A stretch of DNA of 64,000 bases from an uncultured Rhodospirillales bacterium (GCA_903828515.1 CAIKMD010000002.1:558001-622000), one strand, 5' to 3'; positions 20,651-32,766 are shown, numbered from the stretch's first letter. Notes: a model not told the origin generated them from the letters alone. Made by a program: numbers and translations.

Positions 20651-20653
20651 GCG

Positions 20654-21664
20654 TTACTTCGCGTCGAGGCGTTTCTTGGCTTCCGTCACCAGCGAAAGAT
20701 CGAGATATTTCGTGACGTCGACCCGTGCGGGCATCAGCTTGGCCTGCGATGCAAGATCGATTTCCTTCTGCATCGCCGGGACGTTCGGCATCATGTCGGG
20801 CGCGCGATAACTGTCGCGCATCATGAACAGGTAGTTGAGGTTGTCGCGGCTCTGTTTGGTGACGGTGGCCGCGATGTCCAAGACCTGCTCGCGATTTGCC
20901 GGATCGAAGAACCAGTGTTGCGCGCGCATATAGTCGGTCAGAAAATCGACGAGCGCCGCACGATGCGCGGTGATGAAGTCGACCGGCGATGCCCAGGCGA
21001 CAACCTGTTCGACACCTTCGATATCGCGCACTGACATAAGCGGCCGATACTTTCCGGTCGCCTCGAACGCGCCCTGGAACGGCGGCGGGACCGGTGCTAG
21101 ATCGACCTTCTGACTTTCGATCATTGCGAGCATCGACGGGAACGCTGCTTCAATCACGACATAGTCTTTTTCATTGAGGCCGTGCTGGAAAAATGCGATC
21201 CGCATCAGCATGTCAGTGATGCCGCCGATCGAATTGGTGGCGGCGCGATGGCCCTTCATATCTTCGATTTTCTGGATCGGTCCGTCCTTGAGCACGGCGT
21301 AGTAAAGGCCGGGATTGTTGACACCCGATTGCAATACATCCGCAATGACGCGCATATCGAGATGCGCATTGTTGACGGCGAAGACCAACGTCGAGGGACC
21401 GAAACTCGCGATGTCGATTTCGTGGGCGGCGAGGGCCGTGATCTGGGGCGTACTGCCCTGAAAGCGGAACAGCTCGACGCTGTACGTCTTGTTGTTGCCG
21501 GGAAAGATATCGGGACGCAGCTCGGCGAGGTGCTCGACGAGCGGAATCAGATGATCCGGAACGGTGACATAGGCGATCCGTAACTTGACGGGTTCCGAAA
21601 ATGCCGGAAGCGATAACAGGCCGACAGCAAATGCCAGCATCACGGCGCGCAATGTCGTCTTCAT
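20654..21664 (-). CDS. ABC-type substrate-binding protein (NMT1/THI5-like)
   Basis: A 336-residue exported protein: signal peptide MKTTLRAVMLAFAVGLLSL ending near AFSE, then KLRIAYVTVPDHLIPLVEHL, a pattern of NMT1-like periplasmic binding proteins. GAGGGGGAA lies a few bases before the ATG. It ends three bases from the convergent deacetylase gene and starts 27 bases after trpE. No permease or ATPase is nearby. It is only distantly related to the other binding proteins in the window. Its position within the trp cluster makes cotranscription with trpE likely, without evidence that it handles a trp intermediate. Confidence 0.82.
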   Translation of the reverse strand: MKTTLRAVMLAFAVGLLSLPAFSEPVKLRIAYVTVPDHLIPLVEHLAELRPDIFPGNNKTYSVELFRFQGSTPQITALAAHEIDIASFGPSTLVFAVNNAHLDMRVIADVLQSGVNNPGLYYAVLKDGPIQKIEDMKGHRAATNSIGGITDMLMRIAFFQHGLNEKDYVVIEAAFPSMLAMIESQKVDLAPVPPPFQGAFEATGKYRPLMSVRDIEGVEQVVAWASPVDFITAHRAALVDFLTDYMRAQHWFFDPANREQVLDIAATVTKQSRDNLNYLFMMRDSYRAPDMMPNVPAMQKEIDLASQAKLMPARVDVTKYLDLSLVTEAKKRLDAK

Positions 21665-21690
21665 CAATTCCCCCTCGAATGTTTTTTCGG

Positions 21691-23193
21691 TCAGTTCTTG
21701 GCGAACCGAACCGCTTCTTCGGCGGCACGAAAGAGCGCACGCGCCTTGTCCTGGATCTCCTGATGCTCGGCCGCCGGATCGCTGTCGGCGACAACGCCAC
21801 AGCCCGCCTGCACGACCATACGGCCATCCTTCACCACGGCGGTACGAAGCACAATACAAGTGTCCATGCTGCCGTCGCCGGCAAAATAACCGATCGCGCC
21901 GCCATAGAGGTTGCGTCGTTCAGGTTCGAGCTCGTCGATGATCTCCATGGCTCGTACTTTCGGCGCGCCCGACAACGTGCCGGCAGGAAAACCGGCCAGC
22001 AACGCGTCGATTGCGTCGTGTTTGCCGTCGATCGCGCCTTCGACATGCGAGCAGATGTGCATGACATGACTGTAACGCTCGATCATGAATTGCTCGGCGA
22101 CGTGAACGCTACCGATCTTGGCGACACGGCCGACATCATTGCGCGCGAGGTCGAGCAACATCAGATGTTCGGCGCGTTCCTTCGGATCGGCGAGCAACTC
22201 GGTCGCCAGCGCCTGGTCTTCTTCTTGATTCTTGCCGCGCCGCCGTGTTCCGGCGAGCGGCCTGATCGAGACGTTGCCATCCCGCAAGCGCACCATGATC
22301 TCGGGGCTCGAGCCGACCACGGCGAAGTCGCCGTAATCGAGGAGGAACATGAAGGGCGAGGGGTTCAGCCGACGAAGCGCGCGATAGAGCGCGATCGGCG
22401 GCAAGGTGAAGGGCACGCTCATGCGCATTGAGGGAACGACCTGGAAGATTTCGCCGGCCCGAATGTATTCCTTGGCCGTCTCAACCATCGCGAGGCATTG
22501 CTCGTGCGTCATGTTGGCTTGAGGTGCTGCCAGGGTCGGGACGGGGCCGCTCTCGGCACGGCGCTGTTTCACGTCGCGATCGAAATCGGCGATTACGGCG
22601 GACAGGCGCGCGGTTGCGCCTTCATAGGCGGTTTTGGCATCGAAACCACCCATCGCCCATACCGGGGTCACGATGGTGATCGTGTCGAGCACTTTGTCGA
22701 AGATGCAGATGATGCTCGGTCGCAATAAGATCCCGTCGGGAATCCCAAGCGTATCGGGATTGGCGTCGGGCAACCGCTCGATCAAACCGACCGTCGAATA
22801 GCCGAGATAACCGAAGAGGCCGGAAGCCATCGGCGGCAAGGCTGACGGTGTCTCGATCCGGCACTCAGCGACGAGGGCGCGCAGCGATTCCAGCGCACCT
22901 TCTTTTTGCGGCTCAAACGTATTCAGGTCGTCCTGCGCATGGCGATTGATTTCCGCGCGACCTCGAAAGCAGCGCCAGATCAGGTCGGGCTTCAGACCGA
23001 TGATCGAATAGCGTGCGATGCGTTCGCCACCCTCGACGGACTCCAACAGGAAACTCATCGGTCGGTGCTCGGCGAGTTTCAGCATTGCCGAAACCGGCGT
23101 TTCGAGATCACCGATCAGCGAGGTCCAAACCAATACCGGTTTGCCCTGGGCGTGAAGCCCGGCGAATTCGCTGAAGGCGGGCGAGATGTCCAT
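21691..23193 (-). CDS. trpE: Anthranilate synthase component I
   Basis: A 500-residue TrpE, which makes anthranilate from chorismate. The N-terminal regulatory half has LLESVEGGERIARYSIIG (with the Ser-containing tryptophan-feedback motif LLES), and the C-terminal half has the chorismate-binding motifs GEIFQVVPSMR, RPLAGTRRRG, DLARNDVGRV, SGAPKVRAMEIIDELEP and YGGAIGYF. The ATG at 23193 lies 13 bases after the ppiD stop. No leader peptide or attenuator is visible, since ppiD abuts directly. trpG is not adjacent. Confidence 0.95.
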   Translation of the reverse strand: MDISPAFSEFAGLHAQGKPVLVWTSLIGDLETPVSAMLKLAEHRPMSFLLESVEGGERIARYSIIGLKPDLIWRCFRGRAEINRHAQDDLNTFEPQKEGALESLRALVAECRIETPSALPPMASGLFGYLGYSTVGLIERLPDANPDTLGIPDGILLRPSIICIFDKVLDTITIVTPVWAMGGFDAKTAYEGATARLSAVIADFDRDVKQRRAESGPVPTLAAPQANMTHEQCLAMVETAKEYIRAGEIFQVVPSMRMSVPFTLPPIALYRALRRLNPSPFMFLLDYGDFAVVGSSPEIMVRLRDGNVSIRPLAGTRRRGKNQEEDQALATELLADPKERAEHLMLLDLARNDVGRVAKIGSVHVAEQFMIERYSHVMHICSHVEGAIDGKHDAIDALLAGFPAGTLSGAPKVRAMEIIDELEPERRNLYGGAIGYFAGDGSMDTCIVLRTAVVKDGRMVVQAGCGVVADSDPAAEHQEIQDKARALFRAAEEAVRFAKN

Positions 23194-23206
23194 GGGGAGG
23201 ATCGGT

Positions 23207-25087
23207 TCAGAGCAAGCGGTCGATATTGGCCTGATTGACCTCGACCGGGAACTGTCCGCGCAATGCATGATCGAACGCACCGAGCATGTCGTCTTTCATC
23301 GCGTTGGACAATTGGTTCGACATCGCCTTGACCGCGGCGGGGTCCTTGGCAGGATCTGCGGGTTCGATGTTCTTCACCTGTCCGACAACGACGTTGTCGC
23401 CATCGGCGGCACTCACGGCGCCGCCTTCCTTGGCGCCGAACAGGGCGGCGACCAAAGCCGGCGGAATGGTTGCGCCCGCTCCCGTGCGCTGCAGAGGTTG
23501 AGTTGTCGCGACCGTGAGTTTGCGCGATGCGGCGGCGTCTTTGAGGCTCTTGCCGCTGTTCACGTCGTCGACCAACGATTGTGCGATTTTCGCGAGTGCC
23601 TGCTTCTTTTGATCGGCTTGCCACAAGGTCACGGCTTGCGCGTGAACATCGGCGAGCGGCTTTACCACCGCAGGCGAAACGCGATCGATGTGCGCGAGAA
23701 AATAACCATCATCGCCCAATTCGTTGAGCGAACTGGTATCGCCGGCATTGCCGGTGAATACGGCATGCAAAACGACATCGGCCGGTTGAGGCAGATCGAC
23801 TTGCTTGCCGTCCGCGTCATGACCCTGAGTGTCAACGCTGGTTACGACCTGGGTCTTGAGGCCAAATTTTTTGGCCACGGCATCGAAGGTGGCGCCGCCA
23901 GCAAGCGCGTCGTCAATATCGTTCGCGGTCTTGGCAATCTGATCCCCGGCGGCGTCGCGCGCGACTTCCTGCGCGAGCTTCTCCTTCACTGTCTCGAAGG
24001 CTTGCGTCGTCGCGGGTTTGATGTCGGTGACCATCAAGATGTGCCACCCGAAGCTGGTCTGGACCGGCGCGCTTGATCCGCCTTTGGCGAGGCCGAAGGC
24101 AACATCGGCGAGTTGATCGGGCAAATCGCCGCGTTTCACCCAGCCAAGATCGACCGACGAGGCGTCCGCGTTGGCTTGGGCTTTTGCCACCGCGAGAAAG
24201 TCCTTACCGCCATCGAGCGCGGCCTTCGTTGTCTTGGCCGCCGTTTCGGTCGGCAACAGCATTTGGCGCAAGGCGCGCTGTTCGGGGGTTTGGAACTCGT
24301 CGCCGCGGGCCTGATATTCGGCTTTCAGCTTGTCGTCAGGAATCTTGATCGATGCGGCGACGTCATCGATACGCAGGAGTCCGATGGTGACGCCCCGCAA
24401 TTCGGGGGTCCGAAACAGATCCTCGTGCGCGGCGTGAAAGGCGACGAGTTGCTCCTCGGTCGGCGCCGGGATCGTCGCGGTAGCGGAGGCCGGGGTGAGG
24501 GTCACGGTATCGGCGGTACGGCGTTCGCCTTGGGCGCGATAAAGCGTTTCGGTCAGCAATGCGGGTGGCGTCATGCCGTCGGCGATGGCGCCGGTGAGCT
24601 GATTACGGACCAAATTCGCTCGCATCGACGCTTCGTATTGGGTCTGGGTCAGATGGTTGGCGGCGAGAATCTGCGTATAGGTGTTGCGGTCGAAAGCACC
24701 GGTGGGACCGCGGAAATTCGGGTCTTGCAGAATGGCTTGGCGGATCGTGTCGTCACCGACAACGAGGTTCAGCCGCGCGGTTTCGAGATCGACCAGATTA
24801 CTGCCCACGAGCCGCTGTAACGTGGCGTCGACCAATCCCATCTGCTTGGCCTGATCCAGATCGATATTGCTGTTCAGCATGCTGCGCAGTTGAGCGAGCT
24901 GGTTCTGCAGCGCCTGGTTCAGGTCGTCGGCGCTGATGGTCTTGCTGCCGACATGGGCGACCGTGGTATCGATCCCCCAATTGCGAAATACGTCACCGAT
25001 TCCCCACAACGCAAAGGTCGCGGCGAGCAGCGCGAACAGGATTTTGATGACGTAGGAATTGGCTTTGGAACGGATGACTTGAAGCAT
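23207..25087 (-). CDS. ppiD: Peptidylprolyl isomerase PpiD (SurA N-terminal/parvulin)
   Basis: A 626-residue inner-membrane-anchored periplasmic folding factor. An N-terminal helix (IKILFALLAATFALWGIGDVF) is preceded by the typical MLQVIRSKANSY start; a SurA_N-like chaperone region follows, then a parvulin domain near residues 255-360 (LRQMLLPTE ... SFGWHILMV). It helps fold outer-membrane proteins. Placement directly upstream of trpE is common in alphaproteobacteria. The start at 25087 is 83 bases from the divergent tpiA start. Confidence 0.92.
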   Translation of the reverse strand: MLQVIRSKANSYVIKILFALLAATFALWGIGDVFRNWGIDTTVAHVGSKTISADDLNQALQNQLAQLRSMLNSNIDLDQAKQMGLVDATLQRLVGSNLVDLETARLNLVVGDDTIRQAILQDPNFRGPTGAFDRNTYTQILAANHLTQTQYEASMRANLVRNQLTGAIADGMTPPALLTETLYRAQGERRTADTVTLTPASATATIPAPTEEQLVAFHAAHEDLFRTPELRGVTIGLLRIDDVAASIKIPDDKLKAEYQARGDEFQTPEQRALRQMLLPTETAAKTTKAALDGGKDFLAVAKAQANADASSVDLGWVKRGDLPDQLADVAFGLAKGGSSAPVQTSFGWHILMVTDIKPATTQAFETVKEKLAQEVARDAAGDQIAKTANDIDDALAGGATFDAVAKKFGLKTQVVTSVDTQGHDADGKQVDLPQPADVVLHAVFTGNAGDTSSLNELGDDGYFLAHIDRVSPAVVKPLADVHAQAVTLWQADQKKQALAKIAQSLVDDVNSGKSLKDAAASRKLTVATTQPLQRTGAGATIPPALVAALFGAKEGGAVSAADGDNVVVGQVKNIEPADPAKDPAAVKAMSNQLSNAMKDDMLGAFDHALRGQFPVEVNQANIDRLL

Positions 25088-25170
25088 GGAACGGATGATA
25101 GGAGTCAGCCGCCATCCACCGCAATAGGGCACACTGGCCAATCATGTGGCCTCTATGCTAGAGCCAAGCC

Positions 25171-25914
25171 ATGCGCAAGCTCGCCGCCGGCAATTGGAAG
25201 ATGAACGGGTTGAAGGCCGATGGTATCGCCTTGGCCAAGGACCTTGCTGCACGCGCCGCACGTGACGCTCTCGGCTGCGAGTTGCTTGTCTGTCCGCCGG
25301 CGACGCTGCTCGCTCCGATTGCCGAGGCACTCGCGTCCAGTTCGATCGCGCTCGGTGGACAAAACTGTCATGGCGAGCCCAAGGGCGCCCACACCGGCGA
25401 GATCAGCGCGACGATGCTGAAGGACGCGGGGTGTGCTTACGTGATTCTTGGCCATTCCGAGCGTCGTGCGGAGCAGGGCGAGAGCGATGCGGTCGTATGC
25501 GCCAAAATCGAGGCGGCGCGCGGCGCGGGGTTGTCGGCGATTCTCTGCGTTGGCGAAACCCTCGCCCAGCGCGATGCCGGGCAAGCGCTCGATGTGGTCG
25601 CGCGTCAGCTCGAGGCCTCCTTGCCCAAAGGGCTCGATCCCTCGGAGATCGCGGTGGCATACGAGCCGGTTTGGGCGATCGGCACAGGCCGCACGCCGAC
25701 GCCCCTGCAGATCGCGGAGGTTCACGCCCATATCCGTACCTGTCTTGGAGGGCTGGTGCGCGATCCGGGCAATACCCGGATTCTCTATGGTGGTTCGGTC
25801 AAACCGGACAATGCGCAGGCGTTAATGAGCGTCGCCAATGTCGATGGCGCGCTGGTTGGCGGCGCGAGCCTTGTCGCAGCGGATTTCTGGGCAATCGCAA
25901 AGGCTTGCGCCTGA
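25171..25914 (+). CDS. tpiA: Triosephosphate isomerase
   Basis: A 247-residue TIM. Active-site residues N8 and K10 (AAGNWKMNG), H95 (ILGHSERR) and E165 ([11 protein letters not shown]) are present, as is the phosphate-binding YGGSVKPDN. It interconverts dihydroxyacetone phosphate and glyceraldehyde 3-phosphate. Divergent from ppiD and followed by secG, an order common in proteobacteria. Confidence 0.96.
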   Translation: MRKLAAGNWKMNGLKADGIALAKDLAARAARDALGCELLVCPPATLLAPIAEALASSSIALGGQNCHGEPKGAHTGEISATMLKDAGCAYVILGHSERRAEQGESDAVVCAKIEAARGAGLSAILCVGETLAQRDAGQALDVVARQLEASLPKGLDPSEIAVAYEPVWAIGTGRTPTPLQIAEVHAHIRTCLGGLVRDPGNTRILYGGSVKPDNAQALMSVANVDGALVGGASLVAADFWAIAKACA

Positions 25915-25938
25915 GCCGGGGGTTCGCTAAAACCCGGC
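25915..25938 (+). other. Hairpin between tpiA and secG
   Basis: GCCGGG at 25915-25920 can pair with CCCGGC at 25933-25938, with an inner GGTT/AA-rich loop. It ends one base before the secG ATG, so in mRNA it would cover the secG start region. There is no U-run, so it is not a good intrinsic terminator; a translational effect is only a possibility. Confidence 0.35.
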
Positions 25939-25939
25939 C

Positions 25940-26266
25940 ATGCTTACCGTTGTCGTCGTCATCCATCTGATCATCGCCATTTCGCTGGTCGGCGTAATTC
26001 TCGTGCAAAAAAGCGAGGGTGGCGCCTTGGGCATGGGCGGGGGTGGCATGTCCGGGTTCATGAGTGGTCGGTCGACTGCCAATCTGCTCACCCGTACGAC
26101 CGCGATCCTGGCCGCGTGTTTCTTCGCCACGAGCATCGCATTGGCCTTGCTCGCGGGTTCGCAGCGGGCGCCGCGCTCGATCATCGACGTGCCCGCAACC
26201 TCGGGGCCGTTAACACCGCCGCAGCCTGTGGTGCCAGCCGAACCCAGCACGCCGCTGGGGAAATAA
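25940..26266 (+). CDS. secG: Preprotein translocase subunit SecG
   Basis: A 108-residue SecG: a first helix (VVVIHLIIAISLVGVILVQ), the conserved Gly-rich loop KSEGGALGMGGGG, a second helix (AILAACFFATSIALALL) and a Pro-rich tail. It is an auxiliary subunit of the SecYEG channel. Follows tpiA by 25 bases and precedes pyrG by 79 bases. Confidence 0.93.
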   Translation: MLTVVVVIHLIIAISLVGVILVQKSEGGALGMGGGGMSGFMSGRSTANLLTRTTAILAACFFATSIALALLAGSQRAPRSIIDVPATSGPLTPPQPVVPAEPSTPLGK

Positions 26267-26345
26267 AATAAAAAGAGTCGCCGACCCGAGTCGCACCGCG
26301 CTTTTGATTTGTGCCGACGCTGACTCGTCCCTACATTGAAAGTCC

Positions 26346-27971
26346 ATGACGCGGTTTATTTTCATCACCGGCGGCGTGGTTTCCTCACTCGGCAAGGGTC
26401 TTTCCGCAGCATCGCTTGCGGCGCTGTTGCAGGCGCGCGGCTTCAAAGTGCGGCTTCGGAAGTTCGACCCCTATCTCAACGTCGATCCGGGGACCATGAG
26501 CCCGTATCAGCATGGCGAAGTGTACGTCACGGATGATGGGGCCGAGACGGATCTCGATCTCGGACATTACGAGCGTTACACCGGCGTGGTCACGAGGCGG
26601 TCGGACAGCGTCACGACAGGGCGCATTTATCAGGCGGTGATTCAGCGCGAGCGGCGCGGCGAGTATCTCGGCGCGACGGTCCAGGTCATCCCGCACGTCA
26701 CCGACGCGATCAAGGAATTCATCCAGGCCGATATCGGCGACGAGGATTTCGTGCTGGTCGAAATCGGCGGCACGGTCGGCGACATCGAGAGCCTGCCTTT
26801 CGTCGAGGCGATCCGCCAGCTCGGCAACGATGTCGGGCGCGAGCGCGCGATGTATGTGCACCTGACGCTGGTGCCCTACATTCCGTCGGCCGGCGAGATC
26901 AAGACCAAGCCGACGCAGCATTCGGTCAAGGAACTCCTCGGCCTCGGCATTCAGCCGGACATTCTCCTCTGTCGCTGCGACCGGGTGATCCCCGAGGGCG
27001 CGAAGAAGAAGATCGCGCTGTTCTGCAATCTGCGCGAGGAGCGGGTCATCTTGGCGCAGGACGTCGACACGATCTATCAGGTCCCGCGCGCCTATCACGA
27101 CGAGGGTTTTGACGCGCAGGTCTGTGCCCATTTCGGCATTCCCGCGCACGAGCCCGATTTGGGACGCTGGAGCGAGATCGTCTCGCGCGTGCGCCGGCCC
27201 GAGGGCATCGTCAACATCGCGGTCGTCGGCAAATACACCCATCTGCTCGATGCCTACAAATCATTGGGCGAGGCGCTGACCCATGGCGGGATCGCCAACA
27301 ATGTCGGCGTGAAGCTCGACTGGATCGACAGCGAAATCTTCGAGCAGCCCGACGCGGTGCAGCAGCTCGAAAGCGTGCACGGCATCCTCGTCCCCGGCGG
27401 CTTCGGCGAGCGCGGTTCCGAAGGCAAGATCGCCGCGGCGTGTTTCGCCCGTGAAAAACGCGTGCCCTATTTCGGCATCTGTTTCGGCATGCAGATGGCG
27501 GTGATCGAGGCGGCGCGACACCTGGCGGGCCTCTCCGGCGCGGGCACGACCGAGTTCGGTCCCTGCGCCGATCCGGTCGTCGGCCTGATGACCGAGTGGA
27601 CGCGCGGCAACCAGATCGAGCGGCGCAACGCGGCGGGCGACCTCGGCGGCACGATGCGCCTCGGCGCCTATCATGCGACGCTGGAGCCCGGCTCGCGCGT
27701 CGCCGAGATTTATGGCTCGACCGAAATTTCCGAGCGCCACCGTCATCGCTACGAGGTGAACATCAACTACAAGGCGCAGCTCGAAAAAGCCGGCCTGCGT
27801 TTTTCCGGCATGTCCCCCGACGGGCTGCTGCCCGAGATCGTCGAGATTCCCGATCACCCGTGGTTCATCGGCGTGCAATACCATCCCGAGCTGAAATCGA
27901 AACCGTTCGAGCCGCACCCGCTGTTCACCAGCTTCATCAAGGCGGCGGTCGAGCAGTCGCGGCTCGTGTAA
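26346..27971 (+). CDS. pyrG: CTP synthase
   Basis: A 541-residue enzyme converting UTP to CTP with ATP and glutamine. The N-terminal synthetase domain begins [17 protein letters not shown]; the C-terminal glutaminase domain (from about residue 290) has GGFGER, the nucleophile Cys in GICFGMQ and the His/Glu of YHPEL. Standard length. First gene of a closely spaced pyrG-kdsA-eno group. Confidence 0.97.
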   Translation: MTRFIFITGGVVSSLGKGLSAASLAALLQARGFKVRLRKFDPYLNVDPGTMSPYQHGEVYVTDDGAETDLDLGHYERYTGVVTRRSDSVTTGRIYQAVIQRERRGEYLGATVQVIPHVTDAIKEFIQADIGDEDFVLVEIGGTVGDIESLPFVEAIRQLGNDVGRERAMYVHLTLVPYIPSAGEIKTKPTQHSVKELLGLGIQPDILLCRCDRVIPEGAKKKIALFCNLREERVILAQDVDTIYQVPRAYHDEGFDAQVCAHFGIPAHEPDLGRWSEIVSRVRRPEGIVNIAVVGKYTHLLDAYKSLGEALTHGGIANNVGVKLDWIDSEIFEQPDAVQQLESVHGILVPGGFGERGSEGKIAAACFAREKRVPYFGICFGMQMAVIEAARHLAGLSGAGTTEFGPCADPVVGLMTEWTRGNQIERRNAAGDLGGTMRLGAYHATLEPGSRVAEIYGSTEISERHRHRYEVNINYKAQLEKAGLRFSGMSPDGLLPEIVEIPDHPWFIGVQYHPELKSKPFEPHPLFTSFIKAAVEQSRLV

Positions 27972-27984
27972 CAGGATCGCGCTC

Positions 27985-30098
<2,114 letters not shown>

Positions 30099-30195
30099 CG
30101 CGGGCTCATTCGGGCGGTCCCGAAAAGGCGAGCTACCGGTAGAAGCGCTTTGGCGCGGCCTGTGGTAGAATACGGCCAAGGCAGGAGATACCCCG

Positions 30196-30438
30196 ATGGC
30201 CGATACAGTAATGGTTTCGATACCGGTTTCTCGCGAGGCGGCGGTGGCGCTGACGGACGAAGCGCGCCGTCAGAAGGTTGGCAAGCTTGTCAGCGACATG
30301 CTGCGCCCAGGCTCGCTCGCCGAAGACCCGCTTGCCGCGCTCATCGCGGAGATGAAAGCCGATGCGCGGGCCGATGGTCTGACCGACCAGAAGATCGACG
30401 CCGAACTGACGGCCTATAATGTCGAACGTCGTCTTTGA
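30196..30438 (+). CDS. Type II antitoxin paired with PIN toxin
   Basis: An 80-residue protein with a short N-terminal strand (TVMVSIPVS) followed by helices, as in ribbon-helix-helix-type antitoxins, and an acidic helical C-terminus that would wrap the toxin. Its end overlaps the PIN-toxin gene by 20 bases, the usual antitoxin-first TA layout. AGGAG lies before the ATG. The exact antitoxin family is not recognised. Confidence 0.7.
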   Translation: MADTVMVSIPVSREAAVALTDEARRQKVGKLVSDMLRPGSLAEDPLAALIAEMKADARADGLTDQKIDAELTAYNVERRL

Positions 30439-30841
30439 CGCGAGTTCACTGGTCGGCGCGTTACTCAAGGAAGATTCGATCCCCGAGCGCGCGCTTCTTC
30501 TGGCGCGCGGGCATGACACGATTTGCCTTTCGCGCGACGTCGAAGCTGAAATCCGCGAGGTATTTTCGCGCCCCCGGTTCGGAAAATATCTAACGTCGGG
30601 TCGCGTTCAACTCGTTCTCGACGTGATCATGGCGTCAGCTGTGATTGCCACGCCAACGGTATCCGTGACGGATTGCCGGGACGTGAAAGACAACAAATAT
30701 CTCGAACTGGCGTTGGCCGCCGGTGCACAGACCATTGTAACCAGCGACCGCGATCTTCTCGCGCTCGATCCCTGGCGCGGCATCCGGATATTGACGCCCG
30801 CCGATTATGTCAGCCGGTTCGATTCCACCGAGGCGCCATGA
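30419..30841 (+). CDS. PIN-domain toxin (putative RNase)
   Basis: A 140-residue PIN-domain protein of the 'putative TA toxin, PIN family' type. The acidic active site is visible: the N-terminal Asp in VVFDASSLVGALL, the middle Asp region DCRDVKDNKYLELALAAGAQ and the C-terminal TSDRDLLAL. PIN toxins cut RNA when freed from their antitoxin. Overlaps the antitoxin by 20 bases; the downstream SDR gene begins 31 bases later. Confidence 0.82.
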   Translation: MSNVVFDASSLVGALLKEDSIPERALLLARGHDTICLSRDVEAEIREVFSRPRFGKYLTSGRVQLVLDVIMASAVIATPTVSVTDCRDVKDNKYLELALAAGAQTIVTSDRDLLALDPWRGIRILTPADYVSRFDSTEAP

Positions 30842-30872
30842 ACGGCATGTCGCCGCTTCCTCGAGGCACCCC

Positions 30873-31631
30873 ATGACCACCAAAACCTGTCTCGTCACCG
30901 GCGCCGGCCAGGGGATCGGGCGCGCCATCGCGCTGCATTTTGCGGCGCGCGGTGCCAACGTCGTGCTGGCCGAACAGAAAGCCGAGACCGGCGAGGCCGT
31001 CGCATCCGAGATCGCGGCCGCGGGCGGCTCGGCGCTGTTGGTCGAAACCGACGTCGCCGATCCGCAATCGGTGCGCACGATGATCACGCGCGCGACGGCG
31101 AAATTCGGCCGCATCGATATTTTGATCAGCAACGCGCGCTGGTCGGGCCTTGCCTCGACCCCGGTTCAGGACATCACCGACGCCGATTGGCAACGCGCGA
31201 TGGACGTCAACGTCACCGGCGCGTTTCATTGCGTGCGATCGGTCGTGCCGGGGATGATCGAGGCGGGATGGGGCCGGATCGTGATCCTCTCGTCGAGCAC
31301 CGTGTTGTCGCCGCCCGCGCGGCGTCCCTATGTGCATTACCTTTCCACCAAGGCCGCGTTGATCGGCATGACCCGCGCGCTGGCCGTGGAACTGGGCGCG
31401 CACGGCATCACGGTCAACGCGATCCTGCCCGGATCGGTTGAGACGGGCGCGGACCGGCCAAGCCCGGTCACCACCGAACAGCGCGAGCAGCGCGCCCGCG
31501 AAGGCCAGGCGATCCCCCGCGTTCTGCGCCCCGCCGACATGGCGGGCGCCGCCTGGTTCCTCGCCTCGGACGAGGCCGCGCTGATCACCGGCCAATCGAT
31601 CGCGGTGAATGGCGGAAGCCAGTTTAATTAG
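30873..31631 (+). CDS. SDR family NAD(P)-dependent oxidoreductase
   Basis: A 252-residue short-chain dehydrogenase: cofactor motif TGAGQGIG, NAR variant of the NNAG motif (LISNARWSG), catalytic Ser in VILSSSTV, and Tyr/Lys in RPYVHYLSTKAAL. The C-terminus closes with [10 protein letters not shown]. Substrate unknown. The ATG at 30873 has GAGG seven bases upstream. The last 331 bases are repeated, about 94-95% identical, downstream of the RelB/YafQ module at 32284-32614. Confidence 0.88.
   Translation: MTTKTCLVTGAGQGIGRAIALHFAARGANVVLAEQKAETGEAVASEIAAAGGSALLVETDVADPQSVRTMITRATAKFGRIDILISNARWSGLASTPVQDITDADWQRAMDVNVTGAFHCVRSVVPGMIEAGWGRIVILSSSTVLSPPARRPYVHYLSTKAALIGMTRALAVELGAHGITVNAILPGSVETGADRPSPVTTEQREQRAREGQAIPRVLRPADMAGAAWFLASDEAALITGQSIAVNGGSQFN
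31300..31630 (+). repeat. Direct repeat copy A: 3' end of the intact SDR gene
   Basis: Copy A of a 331-base direct repeat whose partner is 32284-32614, offset exactly 984 bases with no indel in my hand alignment (about 18 mismatches). Between the copies lie only the RelB/YafQ module and its promoter region. Confidence 0.9.
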
Positions 31632-31690
31632 GGGGAATTTGCGGAGAACTTCGGCGGCCGATCCCACACGGCTTAACCAAACTTGCAACT

Positions 31691-31718
31691 TTGTACTGTA
31701 GCCCCCCTGTGCTACACT
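31691..31718 (+). promoter_or_regulatory. Putative promoter/operator of the RelB/YafQ module
   Basis: TTGTAC (31691-31696) and TACACT (31713-31718) are 16 bases apart and could be -35 and -10 boxes. They overlap the inverted repeat TGTAGC (31697-31702) / GCTACA (31711-31716). A palindrome over the -10 box is what is expected for autorepression by a RelB-type antitoxin. Confidence 0.5.
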
Positions 31719-31740
31719 TACCCGATTGGGAGTACGGCCT

Positions 31741-32004
31741 ATGGGCAAAACGCAAACCGTTCGCGCACGGATCGAGCCGGAGCTTAAGCGCGGCGCCGAA
31801 GCCGTGCTCAAAAAGATCGGCCTGACCTCGAGCGAGGCGATCACCCTTTTCCTGACCCAGGTCAAGCTCACCAAGGGTCTTCCGTTTCCGTTGCGCGTCC
31901 CGAATGACGTCACGGATCGCGCCATCAAGCAGGCACGCGCCCGAAAAGGCGTCGAAACCTTTCCCACCGTTGCCGAATGGGCCAAAAAGGCGCGCTCGCT
32001 CTAG
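31741..32004 (+). CDS. RelB/DinJ family antitoxin
   Basis: An 87-residue RelB/DinJ-type antitoxin: N-terminal strand and helix (TQTVRARIEPELKRGAEAVL) and the typical LGLTSSEAI-like stretch GLTSSEAITLFLTQVKLTKG followed by PFPLRVPN. It would bind and neutralise the YafQ toxin encoded six bases downstream and repress its own promoter. The ATG at 31741 has GGGAG about eight bases upstream; an upstream in-frame start near 31726 overlaps that site. Confidence 0.88.
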   Translation: MGKTQTVRARIEPELKRGAEAVLKKIGLTSSEAITLFLTQVKLTKGLPFPLRVPNDVTDRAIKQARARKGVETFPTVAEWAKKARSL

Positions 32005-32010
32005 GCTCTC

Positions 32011-32280
32011 ATGCGGCGCATCACGCAACAGGCGCAGTTTCAAAAAGACCTGAGACGCCAGCGGCGGCGCGGCAAAGATATCGAAGAACTTATCGCCGCC
32101 GTCGAACTCTTGGCCGAGACCGGAAACCTCCCGAAGGGCTACGCTCCGCATTTTTTATCGGGTGAATGGAAGGGTGTGTCCGAGTGCCATATCGAGCCGG
32201 ATTGGCTCTTGATTTACGACGTGACGCCGGATGAAGTGGTTCTGATCCGCACTGGAACGCATGCCGATTTGTTCGAATGA
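32011..32280 (+). CDS. yafQ: YafQ-type mRNA interferase toxin
   Basis: An 89-residue RelE-superfamily toxin. The YafQ residues align with a constant offset of three from E. coli YafQ: H47, H60, D64, H84 and F88 (motifs [26 protein letters not shown]). It should cut mRNA on the ribosome. It appears intact. Its stop codon is followed after only three bases by a copy of the 3' part of the upstream SDR gene. Confidence 0.92.
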   Translation: MRRITQQAQFQKDLRRQRRRGKDIEELIAAVELLAETGNLPKGYAPHFLSGEWKGVSECHIEPDWLLIYDVTPDEVVLIRTGTHADLFE

Positions 32281-32283
32281 CAT

Positions 32284-32616
<333 letters not shown>

Positions 32617-32649
32617 AGCCTTAAGACATAGTTCTGTCTGCTAATTCTG

Positions 32650-32655
32650 TATAAT
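32650..32655 (+). promoter_or_regulatory. Putative -10 box upstream of the restriction-modification genes
   Basis: A perfect TATAAT in the gap between the SDR fragment and hsdR. The -35 region is weak (AAGACA at 32623-32628 is too far for a good fit), so this is a tentative promoter for hsdR-hsdMS. Confidence 0.35.
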
Positions 32656-32766
32656 GGCGGCAGTCCGGCGGGGGACGGGGATGACGCCAGAAGAATTCTT
32701 CATTAGACGGCGATGTGGCGCGACGCACGTGAAGCGTTCTGCGCGCATCCAGGCAAAGTCGTCGAC

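Noticed and set aside
23193-23300. Trp leader peptide and attenuator before trpE
   Set aside because: ppiD ends 13 bases before trpE, leaving no room for a leader; no tandem Trp codons were found.
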